A stretch of DNA of 64,000 bases from Typhlomys cinereus (taxonomy: Eukaryota > Chordata > Mammalia > Rodentia > Platacanthomyidae), in NCBI GenBank assembly GCA_023101885.1, contig JALPQD010000387.1:1809223-1873222 (forward strand), given 5' to 3'. Numbering within the stretch: the first letter of the stretch is position 1; every line of letters begins with the position of its first letter. The notes below the pieces were generated by a model. It was not told the origin of the DNA and made no database searches. It was given only the letters and a program-made list of their open reading frames with translations. The translations under genes were made by a program, and so were the position numbers. This document shows, piece by piece, positions 43,515 through 55,390 of the stretch.

Positions 43515-45185
43515 AAAATTTTTAAAATGTTCTAAGGGGGATTTCTCTTTTGTATGGTTTGAGTTAAATAAGACATGAAGAAACAAATGACTACAAATAT
43601 TTATTGTTATTATTATTACTTTATATAATAATTGAACATCAGTCATTTGGAACTTTCTCTGTTTTGTAAGAATTCTAGTTATTAAATAACTATGTCTTGA
43701 GTTTGAAGCCGTAATGTAATTAGCATCTTTGTACTGCTCATCCTAAAAATAAAATCCTGAAAATATGTTTGTTAACCTGACAGCAGGCTAGCTCTAAGTG
43801 GTAGCATGTTTTCAACTGTGAGCAAAAATGAAGGTAAAATTATGACCTACATGGTGACCATATACTTTGTACTTCCTTCTAACTAGTATTCACTATAAGG
43901 ACAACGCCCAACTGAAGAATCTTGGTCTTCTAAATGAAACATTCAAAACATTCAAAATCACAAGAACCATGTAATCTTTTTGTCTTCTTATTCAGTAGGC
44001 TGTTCCTTTAAATACCGAGAGAAACAGGGCCGACTGTGCTGCAGCATTCTTCACTAAAGAACTGATTCACTGTACCAGAATGTGACTTGGGCAGAATGAT
44101 AAACAAGAGCATTACCATTTTTTCAGGGCAAGACATGGCCCAATTTAAAAATAACTCTAAATTATTAAGAAGCACTTGAATATCATATGTCATTGTCCAA
44201 AACCTGCAGCAAATTAACTATGAACAGATTTTAAATGCTTATGATTTAACTGATAAATCACTGAGCATGAAGTATAAATTCCTCAGTTTAAGTGGAGGTG
44301 TATTCTTCATGATGTCCCATGTTTATTTCATGTACACTGTAATCACTGAATGCAGATAGAATATCGATTGTAACTCTCACTCAAGCTTCAGGTAACACTA
44401 ATTATGGAGCAGTCAATTTGACATCTGCATTGAATGTATCTGTATGCTCTTATCAATGAGTGTCAATATGCATATATAAAGAATATGTTATTTTAGATGC
44501 AGTTTGATATAGGTGCACTGTAGCCCATACTTAAGCAAGCATGTTCTCAGTTTTTTCTCTTATTTTTCAAAATAAACCCTGCCTATTTTTGACAACAGGA
44601 TGTCAACATATTTCCTAAGGCAAATTAATGGAAACCTTGTATGTATAGGCATTAAGCAAAAGACAAATATCACAACAAACACAGAAAATATATATAAATC
44701 AAGGTTTAAACAAGCAGATGTATGTTCTCCTTTTTGGCTAAGGACAAGCATTTCTGTTCTTTCTGTGATAGGCATTTGGATTACAACTTCCCCACCCTGC
44801 TGACAGAAGAGATTACTCGGTGTGATTTCTGCCCATAAAAGGTTTTGCACTTTTGACTCAGCAATTTACCTACTACCAAATTACCTCTTTCCCAATATGA
44901 GTGTCACATTTAGAGAAGAATTTGCATTTGTCCTTTTGCTTCTTTCCCACTTTATAGTTCTCTTCCCATTTACCCTTTCCCTAATTTCTTCCTCCAGAAA
45001 ACATTTTTTCCTTCTTTAGCCCACCCAGTAGCAATTTCTACCTGCAGCTAATCTAAAACATGTTTTAAACAACAACAACAAAAATACTGATAGATTCAAA
45101 CTAAGCAAAGTATATAGGCTTGAGCTGAACTACTTCAGGATCATCTTTGTTGATTGCATTTTCAATAGGCAGCATCCTCTAGGAT
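43515..45185. other. No recognised feature
   Basis: AT-rich non-coding DNA. Frames of up to 96 codons are hydrophobic or mixed and overlap on both strands, without a recognisable protein. Confidence 0.45.
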
Positions 45186-45189
45186 AGTA

Positions 45190-45198
45190 TCTTTTTTT

Positions 45199-45240
<42 letters not shown>

Positions 45241-45462
45241 GTGTGTATGTATGTCTGGAGTGCCAAAGGGGGTACTGGGAATCATCCTGGATTGATCTCC
45301 CTCCTGGTTACTTTACTCTGAGATTTCCCACCCTTTGCCTTCCAGGGTTGGAATTTCTGACCACCTAGTATCTTTACATGGGATCTGGGGACTGAAACTC
45401 GGTCCTTCTGCTTGCAAGACAAAAACTTTCACCCCCAATCCATCTTCCCAGCCTCCAATATC
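45190..45462 (-). mobile_element. tRNA-derived SINE, main family
   Basis: Plus strand: (GT)n at 45,203-45,250, then 'ggaatcatcctggattgatctccctcctggtta', 'gggactgaaactcggtccttctgcttgc' and a head ending 'aatccatcttcccagcc'. It is the reverse complement of the family at 10.2 kb, with substitutions. Confidence 0.75.
45203..45250. repeat. (GT)n microsatellite in SINE tail
   Basis: About 24 GT units within the tail of the minus-strand SINE. Confidence 0.95.
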
Positions 45463-45469
45463 TACTTTG

Positions 45470-47465
45470 AATAATAAGTGCAAATAAGGCGTGTTAAGAA
45501 ACTGTAGTGAAACTTTGACGCTGTAAGTCCCTTCACTATGTGGCATGTGTTCAGATTAAACTGCTTATCTAAAACATGCCCTTTGGTTTGAAATCTCAAC
45601 CATGTGCTACAGAAGTACAGCTATCTTCCCTTGCTGCTGTCTTTCATTTTCACAGTATTTCCTGAGGATCCTAAAAGGGATTGAGTAGTCAGCATGGCAG
45701 AATGTCATGGGGTAATCTCAGGAGAGAAACAATTTATTTTATCTCAAACTCTGAATTTACTTTAATGAATATTAAAACCAGTGCTGAAGAAGAAGACCTC
45801 TGAGAAATAGCCACAACTTTTGGAAAGAATGAACAAATAAATGTATAGTCAATCCACCCTGAAGGTTTATTATAATGGAATGAAAATTGGAAGGTGAGGG
45901 TTTTGCTTTGTGTACCTGTTTGTTTGTTGCATTCATTTGTAGATAAAGAAGAGGGAAGGTCAGAGATGTTTAGATGGGTTACTCTTGGAGATAATTCTTG
46001 CCTTCTTGAGCTTTCAGAGGGCACAGGTATATCCTAAAACAAATGGTACAGAATCAAAAAAAAAAAAAAACCCCAAATCGTAATAACACCTACCTGTCAT
46101 AGTCTACACAGTTGCTGGAGGACTCCAATCTACTGTTAGATACAGTCAATCCATTAAAGGTAATGTAAATCAAAAAAAAAAAAACTAAGTAAAATCAATG
46201 CTTGCTTGCTTGCTTTGGGAAGTGGAATCAGATGGTAATGTAATGTGCTGGATGGAGTCATCTAGTACCAGATTGTCTGGAGGCTAAAATCAAATAACTT
46301 CACTAATTAAGATGTCTCTTCTCTCTCTTCCACCCACCCAATAGCTAATCAATTTGGCATCTACTCAGTGGCTCTGATTCATTAGCTAACATATTAGAGA
46401 CCTGGCCATAGACTGGCCTAGGCAGATTGGCCATGTTGACTGGGCTTAGGCTTATAGGTGAGGACTGCCAGGCTTCTCTGCACCATGTTTTTAAGAAAAA
46501 CGATAGAGGACACTAACATTCACCCATTGAAAAACAACAACAACAAAAAAAGTCTTGTTCATTTCACTGCTGGATACTATGTGCCTATCTTTTCTCTACT
46601 AAATCTTGGAAAATGCCATTAGTGTACTCTATGGCATATATTAAGTGCTAATTCTTTTCTCTTATTTCCAGTGAATAATTATCCACAATAAATTCACAAC
46701 CTTTGGGTTTTGACAAGTTAATTACATTTGCCATATTCTGATAGCATACTGGCAGGGCTAAAAAGTCTCAGATGATACAGTCTTAGACTAATTCCATTCT
46801 TTAAAAGATGTGTTTAATCCACACATGATGACAATGCCAAATATGACGACCAGTAAAAATGCAGTTGGAGTGCAACAGGAGGAGATTCCAGTTGTATTTA
46901 TAGGAAAGTTGCATAATGGGAGACTCTAACAGATACTTAATGAGTGGTTTCTAAGACTGCCAACACTTGAATGAAAATATGGGCCTACTTCCTGTTTTTC
47001 AGACTCATTCTGAGAATCATTCTATGTAAAAAGAAAATTAAAACATTTTTCATCTCATTTGGAGTAAGGCTACCCAACTGACCCAGAATCTTCTTTTTAA
47101 GGAAATTATATTGTTGTTCCCCTGGAAGCTGTCACATAGTTTTCAGGGACCCAAGAATGCATCTTGTATGCACCCTACTTACAGAGAAAGGATAGTTTTA
47201 TGCTGCTTTTTAATGCCCTTTAGTAAATTCTTCTTTGTCTGAATATTGGAATGTGTGATGCATAATTGGAATATAGGATTTTTGAAGTTCTATCCATCCT
47301 TAGTGCTCCATATGTCTATGACTCTCAGAAGACACAAGTTTTCTCTGGAGACATGTGAAGCACAGAGCTGAATCTCATCTCCTTTCTCAGAATTCAAATA
47401 ATTCCTTAGAGTTTAAAAAGAATTTTCTACCACTCATGAACAATGTCAAGGTTTAAATGTGAGTA
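45470..47465. other. No recognised feature
   Basis: 2 kb of AT-rich DNA with short A runs near 46,055 and 46,172. A stretch near 46.22-46.50 kb might be a diverged repeat. No coding signal was seen. Confidence 0.45.
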
Positions 47466-47469
47466 CCTA

Positions 47470-47892
47470 TAGCAGTTTGCTTGCATGGTTACTGACAATC
47501 ACCATCAAACAGCTTAAGGGAACAAGGAGTTTATTTTTTTTACAATAGTCAGGTTACAGTCTGTAGTCCAACTTGACAGGAGAGCACGCACCAACACCAG
47601 GGCTGAAGGAACTGACCACACCATTTCTATGTAATGGCTGAGAGAGGGACGATCCTTACTTGCCAGACCAGCGTTTCTGGCCAAGTGTACACAAGGAGGC
47701 CAACGTTCTTAATCGGCTCTATGTATTTTATTCATCTGTTCAGGACCTAGTCCCACCCACCATGGGCTGGGCCTTCCCCACCAGCTAGACAATCTCCTGC
47801 AGGTTTGCTCTGGGCTTAATTCAACCATTAATTCTCTACAAATGTGCCCACAGCTCAAACCCTCAACTATCAGGTTGACGCCTAACAGTCAT
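47470..47892 (-). repeat. Rodent interspersed repeat, minus strand
   Basis: Order: 'gcatggttactgacaatcacc', 'gggaacaaggagtttat', 'tctgtagtccaacttgacagg ... ggttctc', 'cagctagacaatctcctgcagg' and 'ctcaactatcaggttgacg'. This matches the reverse orientation of the 13.1-kb repeat. It lacks the internal duplication seen there. Confidence 0.55.
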
Positions 47893-47954
47893 AATGCCTA
47901 ACTATGAAAATACCCAACCCCACTACCAGCACACACACTTCACTGCCCACACAC

Positions 47955-48275
47955 AAGCTTGAGGGTTTGAATCTTTAGCTGCTGTTAATATTTGGGAAAG
48001 CTGTGTAACTTTAAGAGATAGACTATTGTTGGGGGCTAGGACATCAGAGGGGGCAGGCTTTGAAGTTTGGTAACCCATCTTTCTTCCTCTCACTCATTTG
48101 CTCTGTCTCCTGATGTCTGCAGTGACCTGACTCAGCCTCCTGCTTCTGCCTTCATCCATGCCTTCTGCTATACAATTCCCACCATTCCATTTGGAACCTA
48201 AGCGAAATAAATCTTCCTTTCTGAAGTTGCTTGAGTCTGAGTACTGTCTCAGAGCAAAACTGCATCAAACAGGTT
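47955..48275 (+). repeat. Interspersed repeat, '...ATTTGGGAAAGCTGTG ... CCATTCCATTTGGAACC' type
   Basis: Begins 'agggtttgaatctttagctgctgttaatatttgggaaagctgtg' and ends 'aaataaatcttcc ... agcaaaactgcatc'. The same arrangement recurs at 56.66-57.02 kb and 60.69-61.05 kb, so it is a dispersed family, plausibly a non-autonomous DNA transposon. Name not certain. Confidence 0.5.
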
Positions 48276-48279
48276 AAGT

Positions 48280-49215
48280 AGTCTAAAGGATACACATCGT
48301 TGAAAGTTTCCTTTTGGTTTCAATCAGCTTGTCCAGTGAGAAAATGTTTTTTGGAAGTCTTAAGGGTATGTGATTTCTAAGAAGAGCAAAGTTCATTGCC
48401 ATTAAGAGGTTTTCAAAGGTGAAGATCCAAGTACTGAATAAAAGATGCAACCAAAGGAAAAAGACAGGACCTTGGCAGATCTTAGCAAATACTCAAGTGC
48501 TTAAAAATGCTTTTTGAGGACTGGTAGAAGTAAAATGCTTAATAAGTAAGAAAAATCATCGGGATTGAAAACAACACATCTTAATGGAAAAGACTTTGAA
48601 CTCACGTAACACTCACCTTCCAAGAATTTGGCTAAAAGTATTTCAAAAGGCAGAAAATTGGCATTTTCGTATTCTGTTTGAAAAGGAGAAGGATAAATTA
48701 GAAAAGTAGAATTAATCTTTACTGGGATCTGATCAAAACTGCAAGGGTCATCAAGGTCCATATTTTAGCAAACTACAATGCACTCAGAATATTTTTGCCA
48801 AATTCTGTCCAGAAATTAGTATGCGTTATTCTGAACAAGCACGTGGCCATGTGATGATACATTTATGCAATATTTTCTGAAGAACTGTATATTTGGAAAC
48901 AAAGATTAAATTCCCTTTCAGAAGAAGGAAGCACATACCATGTAAACATGAGGACCTCAGTCCAAATTTCTAACAGCCATGTAAAAAACAGTATGATCAC
49001 AAGCACTTGTGACCAAAGTACTACGATGGGGGTTACGAGGAGGTGGTAGTTAAGACTGGAGGATCTCTGGGACTTGCTGGCCACCAACCTAGTACCAGGT
49101 TCAGTGAAAGATCCTGACTCAAGAGAATAAGGCACAGCGTGAGAGTGCTCTCCATGTATATAAGTGTCTGTTCATCCCCCACTACATACCCCCTTACATA
49201 AACACACGCACAATA
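48280..49215. other. No recognised feature
   Basis: AT-rich non-coding DNA. Confidence 0.45.
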
Positions 49216-49221
49216 AAAAAG

Positions 49222-49510
49222 AGGATCTGGAGAGAGGGCTGAGCCACTAAAAAGTGCTTACTCTACAAGCATGAGGATCAGAGTTCAGACCCAGCACTGA
49301 TCCACCCAAAGAACTGTGTGTTCTGTGCATGTCTGTAATTCTACCATCAAGGTGAGCAAGAACAGAAGACTCACTGGGGACGACTAGATTCCAGCCTGGG
49401 TAAGAAAACAAGATTCCCTGAGCCAGGGACAGATCCTGCCTCAAAGGAATAAATGGCAAGTGATAGAAGTGGACACCTGACACAGTCTCCTCACTTAGGC
49501 ATGCTCCTAA
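49222..49510 (+). mobile_element. B4-like composite SINE
   Basis: The head is 'gatctggagagagggctgagccac', then '...gatcagagttcagacccag' (B-box-like), a B1-like middle ('tctgtaattctaccatcaagg ... gattccagcctgggtaagaaaac') and a CA-rich downstream tail (from 49,511). Good structural match to the B4 plan. Confidence 0.65.
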
Positions 49511-49514
49511 TTGT

Positions 49515-49960
49515 GTGCACACACCCTCCCCACACGGTTATACACAGACACACACAGTAACAGTTACATATGCACAAACACACATACATACAAACTGACA
49601 CTCATACCTGCACACACTTATACATACACATTCACACACACTGATATTCACCCATTGCAATACACATACATGCACATGCACACATACACACACACACACA
49701 CGTACTCAAACTATATAAACACTGACAGTCACACATGCACACACACATATATATACTCACACTACATAAACACTGACAGTCACACATGCACACACACATG
49801 CACACACATACACACACACTCATGCATACATATTCACACACACATACATATATACTGACATACATGCACACATGCACACTCATACTCATACATTCACACA
49901 CTCACATATACATACTCACACACACATACATAGACATATCCACATACACACATCACTTAC
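49515..49960. repeat. Long CA-rich microsatellite/low-complexity tract
   Basis: Over 440 bp dominated by CA units with ATA, CTCA and ACTGACAGTCACACATGCAC insertions. The phrase ACTGACAGTCACACATGCAC appears at least twice (about 49,721 and 49,771), which suggests local duplication. It probably grew from the tail of the preceding B4 element. Confidence 0.9.
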
Positions 49961-49974
49961 CTTGCCATCTTTAT

Positions 49975-50415
49975 TCTCCTTTTGTTCATTCTGGATTTCA
50001 TGACTTTACTTTGCAAATGCTAGCAGGCAAGTCAAAAAGAACAGGTAAATCCTAAAAGATAACAAGAGAAAAGTGTTGGGGGAAGTCTCACAGCAAGAGA
50101 ATCTAAGTTTGGAGATGCAGCTGCTTGAAGAATGGTATATTTACAAAGCAGAAAGGTCTTATTCTTGTGAGGAAATACTTGAGAACTGGAAAGAAAAACA
50201 GAATCCAGAAAACTAGGCAGAGATTTAGTTTGTTTGCTCCAAAATTCATGAGAAATTGATTTCATCTTGTGTTGGTATTAGTAACTGGAATCTTTGTTTA
50301 CATGGACACACACTTGTGTATGTCTACATGTGCTTGCATAGGTGGTACAAGTGGAGGGTTGCACTTGCACAAACTTGTGTGCAGGCAAGAGGTCAATTTT
50401 GGTGCTATTCCTCTG
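49975..50415. other. No recognised feature
   Basis: Mixed non-coding DNA between the microsatellite and the next SINE. Confidence 0.4.
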
Positions 50416-50418
50416 GGA

Positions 50419-50435
50419 CCTGTCTACCTTGTTTT
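50419..50435. repeat. SINE target-site duplication, left
   Basis: CCTGTCTACCTTGTTTT, repeated at 50717-50733. Confidence 0.9.
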
Positions 50436-50457
50436 TTTTATTATTATTATTTATTCA

Positions 50458-50507
<50 letters not shown>

Positions 50508-50716
50508 ACCACGGGCGAATTTGGGAACCACCATGGATGCCTCCACCTCCTCCTTGTTTATTCTGCCCCTGGGATTCACAGGCTCTGCCCTACCAGGACC
50601 AGAAACGCAGGCCGCCCCCGCTTCCACCCGGCATCTATACGTGGGATCTAGGATCCGAACTCAGGACCTTCTGCCTGCAAGGCAGAGGCTTAACCCCTGA
50701 GCCACCTCTCCAGCCC
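50436..50716 (-). mobile_element. tRNA-derived SINE, young, with 17-bp target-site duplication
   Basis: On the plus strand: T-rich start, (GT)n at 50,461-50,504, 'gaaccacgggcgaatttgg', 'aggatccgaactcaggaccttctgcc' and a head ending 'gccacctctccagcccc'. It contains several CpGs that are usually lost in old copies (for example in the gccgcccccgc area), so it looks recent. Two long frames crossing it (50256-50651 and 50269-50700) are SINE and flank, not a gene. Confidence 0.88.
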
Positions 50717-50739
50717 CCTGTCTACCTTGTTTTGAAGAC

Positions 50740-50945
50740 AGCAACTTTTACTGACCTGGGTACTGTGGAATGGGTAAATCAGCTGATCAGCAATCCCTAG
50801 CAATCTACATTGCTCCTCTTCCCTAGCTCTGGGATTACAAATTTGAATCAGAACATCCATTTTCTGTTTGACTGATTGTTTTATGGATATTTTACATCAA
50901 ACACAGGCATTCATATGCTTTATCACCTGAGCTATCTCTTCAGCC
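50740..50945 (-). repeat. Old SINE remnant, reverse orientation
   Basis: 'ctagctctgggattacaaattt' resembles the centre of a B1/B4 in antisense, and 'catatgctttatcacctgagctatctcttcagcctc' resembles a tRNA-like head in antisense. Highly decayed. Confidence 0.4.
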
Positions 50946-51118
50946 TCAGCAGATTGGATCTTAAAGAGGTCAGAAGGCCAGGTGAGCAAGGTCTTCATTA
51001 ATGAATTCATGTACTTTTGCATGAGTTGGTTAGTTCCTAACAGTAGGTTGTTAGTAAAACAAGTCTGGTTTTCTATTATTCCTTCCTTCCAGTTCTCTTA
51101 CATGTTAGCAGCATAAGA

Positions 51119-51129
51119 AGCTGTTCATG
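51119..51129. repeat. SINE target-site duplication, left
   Basis: AGCTGTTCATG, repeated at 51411-51421. Confidence 0.85.
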
Positions 51130-51410
51130 TGGCCAGAGAGATGGCTCAGAGGTTAAACCTCTGCCTCTCAAGAAGAAGGGCCTGAGATCAGATCCTGGAT
51201 CTCAGGTAAAAAGACCAGGCAAAAATGGCAATGGCCTGTATTTCTGGGCCTGGAAGGCAGAGCCTGGGAAACTCTAGAGCAAAAGTAAATAGGAGGTAGA
51301 AGCAATCCAGGGTGACTTCCGAAGTCACCTTTGGGCCTCCACGGGGATACATAGTTCTCTCTGATAAACGAAGTCACACACAAAAATAATTTTAAAAAAT
51401 TTAAAAAAGG
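51130..51410 (+). mobile_element. tRNA-derived SINE, main family
   Basis: The head is TGGCCAGAGAGATGGCTCAG, then 'gatcagatcctgg', 'gaagcaatccagggtgacttccg', and a short CA plus A-rich tail. The family-level match to 10.2 kb is good, including the paired GAAGTCACCT in the body. Confidence 0.85.
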
Positions 51411-51737
51411 AGCTGTTCATGATGTTATGATGTAGTGCAAAGGCCCTGAGCAGTTTTCGGAACAGACTTTATAGCCTGTCTCTGGGATGAGTATGTCTCT
51501 TCCTCTAAATTCCTCCAGGCCTTGCTGTTCTATTACAGCAGTACAAAAAGGTTTGTGACAGCAAGGGATGAAAAAAAGAGACTGTGAATGACAGTCCTTA
51601 GATGTCTAGGAGCGAAGCAACTGCAGTTGTAAACAGGGAAGCAAAACCTGACCTAATACTGAGATGTGAAGCCTATCGGAGAAACTCAAAGGCAGCAGAG
51701 ACCTCCCAGGCACCTCGGCTTCTGGTTTGGCTTTGCA

Positions 51738-52105
51738 TCTGTCTTGGTTTCTTTTCCTGTCGCTCTGATAAAATATCCTGAGGAAAGCACCTGAAGAATG
51801 TATTCTGGTTCATGACCTAAGGGCACAGCCCACCACGGCAGGGCAGTCAAAGAGCAGGCTTGAAGCAGCTGGTCATATCACACCCACAGACAGGACACAG
51901 AGAGGAGGAATGGCGCTGGTCAGCTTGCTTTCTCCATTGTACACAGCCAGGGATTCTGCTGCCCAGGGAAGGATTCCTCTCTCAATTTAAATAACTCATC
52001 CCACCTCCACTACTATAATCCAGATCATTCTGGCAGACATTCTCAGAGGCGAACCTTGTGTGAGGTGCCATGTTCTGGGTGTCAAGTAGTTAATGTCTAC
52101 ACTAG
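51738..52105 (-). repeat. Rodent interspersed repeat, minus strand
   Basis: Starts 'gtctcggtttcttttcctgtcgctctgataaaatatcctg'-like (CTTTTCCTGTCGCTCTGATA) and ends near 'ttgtgtgaggtgccatg ... ggtgtcaagtag'. It is the reverse of the 'CAGCAACAGAAA...' family with its usual central features. Confidence 0.5.
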
Positions 52106-52539
52106 CCATTGACCCATCAAAGGAAAGGATAAGAGTATTAAAGTGTGCAGTGGCGTGCTGAGGAAGACCTGGGTAGTAGGAGCTGATACTCTTGAATTTT
52201 TTGAACTGAAGACTGTACAGATTTTTTTTAAACAACATAAAATAAAAACCTGAGAGTCCAGATTCCAACCTCACTGCTTCGAGATTCCAAACCACAGGCT
52301 TTACTTGGGTATGTCTTTCCTACTCTATCCTCTTGTTCTCTTGCAAGGGTATTTTTGTAACTTCCTGCTGTGATAATAACTCAAGTGCTTCTAAATACTA
52401 CAATTATTCAAGTGCTTTTAAAAATTGCTTTATAAAATATTTCTACATACAACAACGTTTTACTTTGTTTGCTGTTTATGAAACTAATCTAAATTTATGT
52501 AGTCTCATGTGACTTAAATCTCTACTTTCTTCTAAGATT

Positions 52540-52870
52540 TATCATTTTTATGTGTTTTTTTCTTTTTTAAAGCTGCATGATGTTCTACTTTTTCAGTGTA
52601 CTCTTCCATTTATTTGTCCATTTTCCTAGGACTCAGGGACACTGCTGCTGTGAATATTTTCTATGTAAGTCTCCTGTTAAATATATACAATAATTTCTGT
52701 AAAACTTACTCTAAACTGGACCTTAGGATGTGTAAAGGGTTAGCTTTAGGAGACAATGTAAAACTGTTTTTCAAGGAGTAAGTCAAATTTCCTTTCTTCC
52801 CAGCACATTCTAGTTACTCTTAAATGATGAGTGTGCTTGCTAACATTTTGTACTGCTAATCCTGACGTTT
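52540..52870 (-). repeat. Ancient L1 fragment, first part
   Basis: Plus-strand signature 'aaagctgcatgatgttctactttttcagtgtactcttccatttatttgtcc ... gtgaatattttc' is the reverse complement of old L1 3' ORF2/UTR sequence. It is followed by a pyrimidine tract and continues at about 53,180. Confidence 0.6.
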
Positions 52871-52887
52871 TCTCGCCCTTCTTCCCT

Positions 52888-52949
52888 TTCTTTTGCCCTT
52901 TCTTCCTTCATTTCTTCCCTCCTTCCTTCCTGCCCCTTCACTTCCTCAT

Positions 52950-52980
<31 letters not shown>

Positions 52981-53080
52981 GTCTTTTCCTCCTCCTCCTC
53001 CTCCTCCTCCTGTTCCTCCTCCTCCTTCTTCTCTTTCCTCCCTCCCTCTTTTTCTCACTCTGTATGCCTCCCTTTCTCTT
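52888..53080. repeat. Pyrimidine-rich low-complexity tract
   Basis: CTTCCCTTTC, (TC)n, (CCT)n and (CTT)n stretches make almost 190 bp of nearly pure pyrimidine on the plus strand, a triplex-prone shape. It coincides with the tail side of the B1 fragment that follows. Confidence 0.9.
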
Positions 53081-53081
53081 T

Positions 53082-53172
53082 CTTTGCAAAGTTTTGCTAC
53101 ATAAGCTAGACTGGCCTCAAACTCACAATTCTCCCATCTCAACTTCCTTAGAGCTGTGATTCCAACACCATA
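53082..53172 (-). mobile_element. B1 fragment
   Basis: The plus strand 'gcaaagttttgctacataagctagactggcctcaaactcacaattctcccatctc ... ctgtgattccaac' is a clear reverse B1 right half. Confidence 0.7.
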
Positions 53173-53179
53173 ATTCTTT

Positions 53180-53470
53180 AAATGTGCAAATAGCAATTTC
53201 CTGGTTCTCTTAATTTGTATTTCTGTCCTTGGTAGTTAGAAAATCTTTTTATTCTCATGTACTCCACTTATTATAAAATTTGTGTCAAAACTCTTACCCA
53301 TTTTAGTTACTGAGCTTTTAGTTATGTATTGGTAGTAGATTTTAAAAATCTTATTCCAGGTACCAATCATTTTGCAGTTACATGAACTGTAAATATGTTT
53401 TCCAATGTCAAATTTACCATTTCACTCCTAGCAATGAACAGAAGTTATCATTTTAAATAGTCTAATAAAT
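53180..53470 (-). repeat. Ancient L1 fragment, second part
   Basis: 'ttctcttaatttgtatttctgtccttgg ... aatctttttattctcatgt ... tcttacccattttagttactgagctttt' matches old L1 antisense, continuing the fragment at 52,540. The pyrimidine tract and B1 split it. Confidence 0.55.
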
Positions 53471-53474
53471 CAAT

Positions 53475-54040
53475 CTTATATTTTATGGTTAGTATCTTTT
53501 CATCTTACTTTTAAAAAAATTCTCTACACTCAATTTGTAAAAATATCTTCCATTTTTTCCTAAAGTGTTTGTTTACATTAATTTGCAAGTGATTCAAGAA
53601 AAGAGAGTTGAGAGAGAAGGGAGAACTGAATAGTTAAGCAGCCTCTTCTGAGTGCTTACTGTATTCGAATTCTGTAGTGGCTGAGCCTCTCCTTAATTTA
53701 CTCTTTACATATAATGCTTCCACTTGACTCTCTGCCTTCCACATGTGACAATATACTGAGGACCTTGACCTGGGGAGTAATTAGAATACACTTCTTAGAT
53801 CACACGTTCCATTTTTACTCCATTCCATTTGTACTCATTTTCTGCATAGCCATCAGTATGCACAATTACCCAATTTCTCGACTCTTGTCTTAGCAACAAG
53901 GAATTCACAGACGACCTGTATATTTTTATGAGAATACAAAGCTATGTTGGCTAAAAACTAAAAGCCTTCAGTGATTAGTAATCTATACTTCCCTAATGTA
54001 TATGTATGTATGAGTAACAATTTCCAAACTCCCAGCCTCT
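53475..54040. other. No recognised feature
   Basis: Non-coding AT-rich DNA. Confidence 0.45.
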
Positions 54041-54047
54041 CTACCTC

Positions 54048-54050
<3 letters not shown>

Positions 54051-54082
<32 letters not shown>

Positions 54083-54105
54083 TTACTCACTCATTCACTC
54101 ACTTT
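54051..54105. repeat. (CA)n then (CTCA)n microsatellite
   Basis: ACACACAC ... CACTCACTTACTCACTCATTCACTCAC. Confidence 0.9.
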
Positions 54106-54109
54106 AGAT

Positions 54110-55222
54110 TTTTGGGGGAGCTTCATGAAGACACTGAGCTTGGTTTTGTGTCTTTGGTGTCTTCTTTTCTTTCCCAAATTTGTGCAGAAGCATTGTACTC
54201 CAGCTGCTTTGTTAGACAAGCTAGTGTTTATATGGCAAACAAGGGAAATGTTTTCATTCTTTCATTGCAATTCAAATGTTGCTGCAGTTCTGTCCTAAAT
54301 TCTAGAGCTCTCCAGTAAATACTATGTACTAGTTACTGACGGGATAGAAAGAATGGCATATCATGGAATGGTCTGTTGTCCAAAGGATGACTTCAAGTTC
54401 CTGGAAATGATGAGTATTTCTTGTGGGCTATTAATGACTTAAATTATATTTGCTGTGGATGTGTTCTGAATATAAACTTAGATGAAATAATTGCTTTCTT
54501 CTGAAAGAAGCTAACATGTTTCTTTCACATTTCTTTTCTTTGGCCTAGGAGCAGAATACTCTGCCAGCTAACTCTGCAGATTTATGCTCATTGATTAATA
54601 GCAATCAAATTTTCTTAAGAAATGCACACACTGATTCAAAAATAACCTCAAATTTTAGACACATAGGAATTCTGAAAAGAACTGTGGGTTAGATGATTAT
54701 ACAATTTGAGTTTTCTTACATAACAGAGGTCATCCAAAGGACTCTTGAAACTCTAGTTTGGTGAATTTCCACATAAATGACTATGGTTGCTCAATAGTGC
54801 TGTCATTACCACCATGCACAGCAAGTGATGCAATACTCAGAACTCATGACCATAAAATAAAAATACGAGTGAAAGCTTCCTCCAAGTGACTCTGAGAAAA
54901 GATCATCCTTCAGTTGCAAACTGTGGCCAATGGTTGTTTAGGATTTTTCATGTGTAGAAATTAGGTTTGACTTAATGAGCACACTTGGAAATAATCCACC
55001 TTATCTTATGTCCTGCTGTTCACTACCATGTACCCCTCAATAAACTGTATGCTTACAACTATTTTTCTTATCCCCTAATTTGTTATTGGGCTGCTTCAGC
55101 TTATCCTAGAAATATTGTTTATCTCCTACAGGTAAAAACATATAAAAAAAGAATCTCTCCAGAGAAAGTCTGTTGATATTAGCAGTTTCTTACAGGAAAA
55201 TCTAATTTGTTCTATTTTAAAA
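54110..55222. other. No recognised feature
   Basis: AT-rich non-coding DNA. Confidence 0.45.
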
Positions 55223-55236
55223 ATCCTTATTTTTTT
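55223..55236. repeat. Target-site duplication of an L1 fragment, left
   Basis: ATCCTTATTTTTTT, repeated at 55377-55390. Confidence 0.8.
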
Positions 55237-55376
55237 AATATTTTTTATTATTACTTCTGCTCATACAAACTTAATAGGTACACCGGTTCCCTCCCTCCCT
55301 CCCTCCTCCTCCCCCCCCATGCCCCTGCTACCCCTTCCCTCACCCCTCCCTCTCTATCCCCCAGTGCCTCCCCCCC
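55237..55376 (-). mobile_element. L1 3'-end fragment, minus strand, with 14-bp target-site duplication
   Basis: AT-rich tail, then 'ctgctcatacaaacttaataggtacaccggttccc' and the C-rich polypyrimidine tract: the reverse complement of the last 140 bp of the L1s at 35.9 and 36.5 kb. Confidence 0.85.
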
Positions 55377-55390
55377 ATCCTTATTTTTTT

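Noticed and set aside
43184..43535. Ser/Leu-rich frames up to 106 codons
   Set aside because: Made by the (TC)n tract; the repeat is open in several frames on both strands.
49511..49858. His/Thr-rich frames of 115 and 89 codons
   Set aside because: Chance frames in the CA-rich tract.
50256..50700. Two open frames of 131 and 143 codons
   Set aside because: They cross the (GT)n tract and the young reverse-orientation SINE; valine/cysteine runs come from the microsatellite. Not a gene.
52831..53196. Frames up to 118 codons on both strands
   Set aside because: Entirely due to the pyrimidine tract.
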